A DNA stretch of 54,718 nucleotides, taken from the NCBI GenBank assembly GCA_964551305.1, contig CAZKBT010000016.1, forward strand, positions 1 through 54,718. The letters run 5' to 3'. Below, piece after piece: positions 51,589 to 54,718 of the stretch (the stretch's first letter is position 1; each line of letters opens with the position of its first letter). The notes under the pieces were generated by a model. It was given only the letters and a program-made list of their open reading frames with translations. It had not been told where the DNA came from and ran no database searches. The stretch comes from JBAZDC01 sp041654595. Lineage in GTDB: Bacteria > Pseudomonadota > Gammaproteobacteria > Burkholderiales > Burkholderiaceae_B. The position numbers and the translations under genes were made by a program.

Positions 51589-52899
51589 CTATTCGAATAC
51601 CGCGATCGATTCCACATGCCCCGTATGCGGGAACATGTTGACGACACCCGCGCCAACCAGGCGATAGCCGCCCTCGTGGGTCAGGATGTCCGCATCCCGT
51701 GCCAGGGTTGACGGGTTGCACGACACATAGACGATCCGCTTGGGCCTTTCGTCTTTCGCCAGCTGCGCCAGGGCCTGGGCAACCGCCTGAGCGCCCTCGC
51801 GCGGCGGATCGATCAACATGCGATCGAAGTAGCCCAGATCGCGCAGCCACTGCGCATCCACCTCGAACAGATTCAAGGTCCTGAACGCCGTCCTGTCCTG
51901 CAAGCCGTGTTCGCGCGCCGCTTGCATGGCCCTGTCCGTCAACGGGCCGCTGCCCTCGATGCCGACCACCGATGCGGCGCGCGTCGCCAGCGGCAAGGTG
52001 AAGTTGCCCAGGCCGCAGAACAAATCGGCGACACGGTCTTGCGCTTCCAGGCCCAGCAGCGTCAAGGCGCGTGAAATCAGCGCGGCGTTTATCGCATGAT
52101 TGACCTGAGTAAAATCACTGGGCTTGTACGGCATGCGCAAGCCGAACTCGGGCACGCGGTACGCCAGCTTGTCGGCATCGCGTTCATGCAGGGGATGCAA
52201 GGTTTCCGGCCCTTTGGGCTGCAGCCACCACGTCACGCCATGCCGCTGCCCGAACGCATCCAATTTGGCCTTGTCGTCATCGGTCAGCGCTTCCATGTGG
52301 CGCAAGGCCAGCACGGTCGCGCCGTCTCCCACCGCCACCTCGATCTGAGGCATGCGATCGGGCTGGGACAACGATTCGATCAGTGCGCGCAAGGGCGACA
52401 GCAATGCGGACACGTGCGGCGGCAAAACCTCGCAGCTCTGCATGTCGGCGACGTAGCCGCCGCGCCGCTCGCGAAACCCGACCAGCACTCCGCCCTTTTT
52501 GCGCACGTGGCGCACGGACAGCCTTGCGCGATAGCGATAGCCCCAAGTCGGGCCGTGCATGGGCGGCAATACGGTGAACGAAGAGAGACGTCCGATGTGC
52601 CGCAACGCGTCTTCCAGCACGCGCTGCTTGACCGCCACCTGCGCAGCGGGATCCAGGTGCTGCATCGCACAGCCTCCACAGACGCCGAAATTCGGACACT
52701 TCGGCGTGACGCGCTGGGCGGAAGCCCGTACGATGCGTTCGAGCTTGGCCGTATCGTAGGATTTCTTCTGCCTGCCGATGCGGGCCCATACACGCTCGCC
52801 CGGCAAGGCGCCCTCGACAAACACGACCTTGCCGTCGCGCCGGGCTATGCCACGCGCCTCCAGATCGATAGACTCGATATCCAATAATTCTGTCGTCAT
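51589..52899 (-). CDS. rlmD: 23S rRNA (uracil-1939-C5)-methyltransferase
   Basis: SAM-dependent methyltransferase for U1939 of 23S rRNA; 436 aa. An N-terminal TRAM-type segment precedes the 4Fe-4S cysteines in CPNFGVCGGCAMQH. The methyltransferase domain has DLFCGLGNFTLPLA, the DPPREGA motif and the catalytic Cys in VSCNPSTLARD. It is 63 nt downstream of the exonuclease gene in the same direction, probably one transcript with nlpD and the exonuclease. Confidence 0.95.
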   Translation of the reverse strand: MTTELLDIESIDLEARGIARRDGKVVFVEGALPGERVWARIGRQKKSYDTAKLERIVRASAQRVTPKCPNFGVCGGCAMQHLDPAAQVAVKQRVLEDALRHIGRLSSFTVLPPMHGPTWGYRYRARLSVRHVRKKGGVLVGFRERRGGYVADMQSCEVLPPHVSALLSPLRALIESLSQPDRMPQIEVAVGDGATVLALRHMEALTDDDKAKLDAFGQRHGVTWWLQPKGPETLHPLHERDADKLAYRVPEFGLRMPYKPSDFTQVNHAINAALISRALTLLGLEAQDRVADLFCGLGNFTLPLATRAASVVGIEGSGPLTDRAMQAAREHGLQDRTAFRTLNLFEVDAQWLRDLGYFDRMLIDPPREGAQAVAQALAQLAKDERPKRIVYVSCNPSTLARDADILTHEGGYRLVGAGVVNMFPHTGHVESIAVFE

Positions 52900-52962
52900 G
52901 ATTTCAGGTAAGAGATGTGAGCGGACGGCGTGTGGGGCCGCCGGGTCGGACGGAACCCGCGA

Positions 52963-53757
52963 TCACGCTCCCGCCGCCTGGTCCCAGGCCTGCATGTAAA
53001 CTTGCCAGTGCGGGGCATCGCTGGCCTGCAGAGTATCGCGCACCAGCTGTATTTCGGCGTCATAAGCCTGGCGATCCAGCTCGCCGCGCATAAAGCGGAA
53101 ACGGCAATACACCAGCCAAGTGTTGACCACATCCGTCTCGCAATAGGCGCGGACCTCGTCCGCCTGTCCATTGGACCATGCCTGCCAGACCTGGCCGCCA
53201 TCCATGCCCAATTTGCCGGGAAAGCCGCAGAGCTTGGCCAGGTCGTCCAGAGGCGCATTGGCGCGACCATTGTATTTGGCCAGCAAGTCCATCAGGTCGA
53301 TGTGGCGATTATGGTAGCGGCTGATGTAATTGTTGAACTTGAAATCACGGTCGTCTTCGCCCATATCCCAGTAGCGCGGCGCCTGCACGCCATGTATCAG
53401 GCTGCGGTAATGCAGCACGGGCAGGTCGAAGCCCGACCCGTTCCAGCTTACCAGGCGAGGCGTATAACGTTCGATGGTTTTGAAGAAGCCGGACAACAGC
53501 GCGGACTCGGGATCGTCGGCGGCGCCCAGCGTTTTGACCCGGAAACCATGGTCGTCCCTGAACACACAGCCTACGACCGCGACCTTGTGCAAGTGCAAAG
53601 GCAGGAAATCGTTGCCATGCGTGGCCATCCGCGCCGCCAACGCGGCCTCGATGACCTGCTCGTCGCTCAGCGCCGGATCCTCCCAGTCGGGATTCAACCG
53701 GCGCAAGCCCTGCGCATCGGGTATTGTCTCCAGGTCGAATACCAGGGTCGGAATCAT
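52963..53757 (-). CDS. PolB-related 3'-5' exonuclease (DNA_pol_B_exo2 type)
   Basis: 264-aa DEDD-superfamily nuclease without a polymerase domain. The metal-binding acids are visible in order: VFDLETIP (Asp/Glu), SWNGSGFDLPVL (Asp) and YCETDVVNTW (Asp). It matches the stand-alone family related to the PolB proofreading domain, whose cellular role is poorly known. The ATG overlaps the nlpD stop (ATGA at 53754-53757), so translation is coupled. This is the position where rpoS would be expected after nlpD. Confidence 0.88.
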   Translation of the reverse strand: MIPTLVFDLETIPDAQGLRRLNPDWEDPALSDEQVIEAALAARMATHGNDFLPLHLHKVAVVGCVFRDDHGFRVKTLGAADDPESALLSGFFKTIERYTPRLVSWNGSGFDLPVLHYRSLIHGVQAPRYWDMGEDDRDFKFNNYISRYHNRHIDLMDLLAKYNGRANAPLDDLAKLCGFPGKLGMDGGQVWQAWSNGQADEVRAYCETDVVNTWLVYCRFRFMRGELDRQAYDAEIQLVRDTLQASDAPHWQVYMQAWDQAAGA

Positions 53758-54593
53758 CGTACCGGCAGATAAGACAGCGGGTTGACGGGCGTGCCGCGAC
53801 GGCGGATTTCAAAGTGCAGGCGCGGAGAAGACGTGTCGGTCTGGCCGATCGCGGCGATGCGTTCACCTTTCTTCACCTGCTGTCCAGTTTTGACCAGCAG
53901 GCGCTGGTTGTGCGCGTAAGCCGTGATGAAGCCGTCCGTATGCCCCAGCAGAATCAGGTTGCCCAGGCCGCGCACACCGTTGCCGGCATACATGACCTTG
54001 CCGCCGGCCGCCGCAAGCACGGGCTCGCCTTCGGCGCCATCGATATCGATGCCCTTGGTATTGGCGTTGAAACCCTGGATGATCTTGCCGCCGGCGGGCC
54101 AGCCCCAATCGATGACCGCCGCATCGCTGGCTCGCGTGGCCGTCGCGGGCGGTTCGGGCGCGGTCGGCGTGACGGGGGCGATGGGTTCGGGCTGCGTGAC
54201 CGGCGCGGGAACCGCGCCGCCCGAAGGCGTCGGCGAGGAAGGCGCCGCGCCGGATGCATCCAGGCGCAATACCTGTCCTACGCGGAGCTGACCGGGATCG
54301 GTCAAACTGTTCAGCCTGATAAGCGTCGGAACGTCGACCCCTTTCGCCTGGGAAATCTTGTAAAGCGTATCGCCGGGCTGTACCACGTAGGTGCCGCCGC
54401 CGGCCTGTGCCGGCGCCGTCTGCGCCGGGCCTCCCGAGCTCATGTCGGTAATGGGAGCCTGAGCCGTGCGCGACGCGCATCCGGCCAAAAGCATCAATGA
54501 CGACACGGCCAGCAACAGAACGGCCTGCGGCAGCCGCCCGGATTGAGTGGATGCCGGAATACCCTTAGACAAAGGCAAGGTCCCTGCATGCAT
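53754..54593 (-). CDS. nlpD: NlpD-type LysM/degenerate-M23 lipoprotein
   Basis: Outer-membrane lipoprotein that activates the amidase AmiC for daughter-cell separation; 279 aa. Lipobox LMLLAGCAS with lipidated Cys39. LysM domain TYVVQPGDTLYKISQAKGVD (about 70-115), a Pro/Ala/Thr-rich linker, then a LytM domain (about 175-279). As in E. coli NlpD the first zinc motif is lost (KGIDIDG in place of HxxxD), so it is a regulator, not an enzyme. ATG 54593 has CAGGAG 8 nt upstream; the frame is open further up but without support. Confidence 0.94.
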   Translation of the reverse strand: MHAGTLPLSKGIPASTQSGRLPQAVLLLAVSSLMLLAGCASRTAQAPITDMSSGGPAQTAPAQAGGGTYVVQPGDTLYKISQAKGVDVPTLIRLNSLTDPGQLRVGQVLRLDASGAAPSSPTPSGGAVPAPVTQPEPIAPVTPTAPEPPATATRASDAAVIDWGWPAGGKIIQGFNANTKGIDIDGAEGEPVLAAAGGKVMYAGNGVRGLGNLILLGHTDGFITAYAHNQRLLVKTGQQVKKGERIAAIGQTDTSSPRLHFEIRRRGTPVNPLSYLPVR

Positions 54594-54610
54594 ATGATGC
54601 TCTCCTGATG

Positions 54611-54718
54611 TTAGCACTGGGTTCCTGCCCGCAAGGGCACGAAACGCACGGATTCGAGTTCCTCGCGCCGCCACGATGCCGTGCCGACGCGTTCAATTAG
54701 TATCAGACGCTGCGCAGA
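54611..54718 (-). CDS. pcm: Protein-L-isoaspartate O-methyltransferase, C-terminal end (partial)
   Basis: The last 35 codons and stop of a gene entering from the right edge. The translation reads QRLILIERV and ends ESVRFVPLRAGTQC, the typical Pcm C-terminus (E. coli: EPVRFVPLVEG). Pcm repairs isoaspartyl residues in aged proteins. It lies 17 nt upstream of nlpD, in agreement with the conserved pcm-nlpD order. Confidence 0.8.
   Translation of the reverse strand, partial: SAQRLILIERVGTASWRREELESVRFVPLRAGTQC

Overview
The window looks like a betaproteobacterial chromosome, most likely Burkholderiales and close to Alcaligenaceae/Bordetella. It is GC-rich. Nearly all proteins read as ordinary proteobacterial housekeeping types, and several blocks are typical of that group: aceE-aceF, gmk-rpoZ-spoT, a paired cyanophycin synthetase cluster, and pcm-nlpD. 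This placement comes from protein character and gene order, not from a database search. I see no rRNA, tRNA, CRISPR array or insertion sequence.

Layout. At 1-3863 (minus) lie the pyruvate dehydrogenase genes aceE and aceF (aceF runs off the left edge). They diverge from a tightly overlapped run at 4151-10169 (plus): a PAS sensor kinase, a FixJ-type regulator, folD, an M3 oligopeptidase and a Sco-type copper chaperone. A YdjA-like nitroreductase (minus) follows. At 10833-17578 (minus) an RND efflux operon (fusion protein, pump, outer-membrane factor) carries pdxJ as its last gene. At 17775-20523 (minus) is a three-gene ABC importer of the TrpXYZ type. It has a perfect 13-bp hairpin between the binding-protein gene and the permease gene. 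A spermidine-synthase-like gene and a CPBP membrane protease come next.

At 22803-26212 (plus) is the most unusual locus. A CesT-like type III secretion chaperone gene overlaps, by ATGA, a gene for a 954-residue putative effector. The C-terminal half of the effector carries the landmarks of a fold-type I PLP enzyme of the cystathionine synthase/lyase family: a candidate Schiff-base lysine, the pyridine-nitrogen aspartate and the carboxylate-binding arginine. No secretion apparatus genes are in the window.

From 26440 to 30801 (plus) are xth, a small gene of unknown function, gmk, rpoZ and spoT. A cyanophycin block follows: a full-length synthetase and a C-terminally truncated second synthetase (minus), divergent from an ABC exporter-type protein with a PH-like N-terminus and a DUF1854 protein (plus). 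At 38554-42326 (minus) a compact operon reads ybbA-like ATPase, M23 peptidase, AzlC, AzlD and a protein resembling Bacillus Tgl transglutaminase. Its first start codon overlaps that of divergent tesA. The rest is ppiD, a glycerophosphodiesterase, rlmJ, an RluF-like pseudouridine synthase, ubiC, glnB, a YbdG-like MscS channel, argH, rlmD, a PolB-type exonuclease, nlpD and the tail of pcm. No rpoS follows nlpD, which is unexpected for this neighbourhood.
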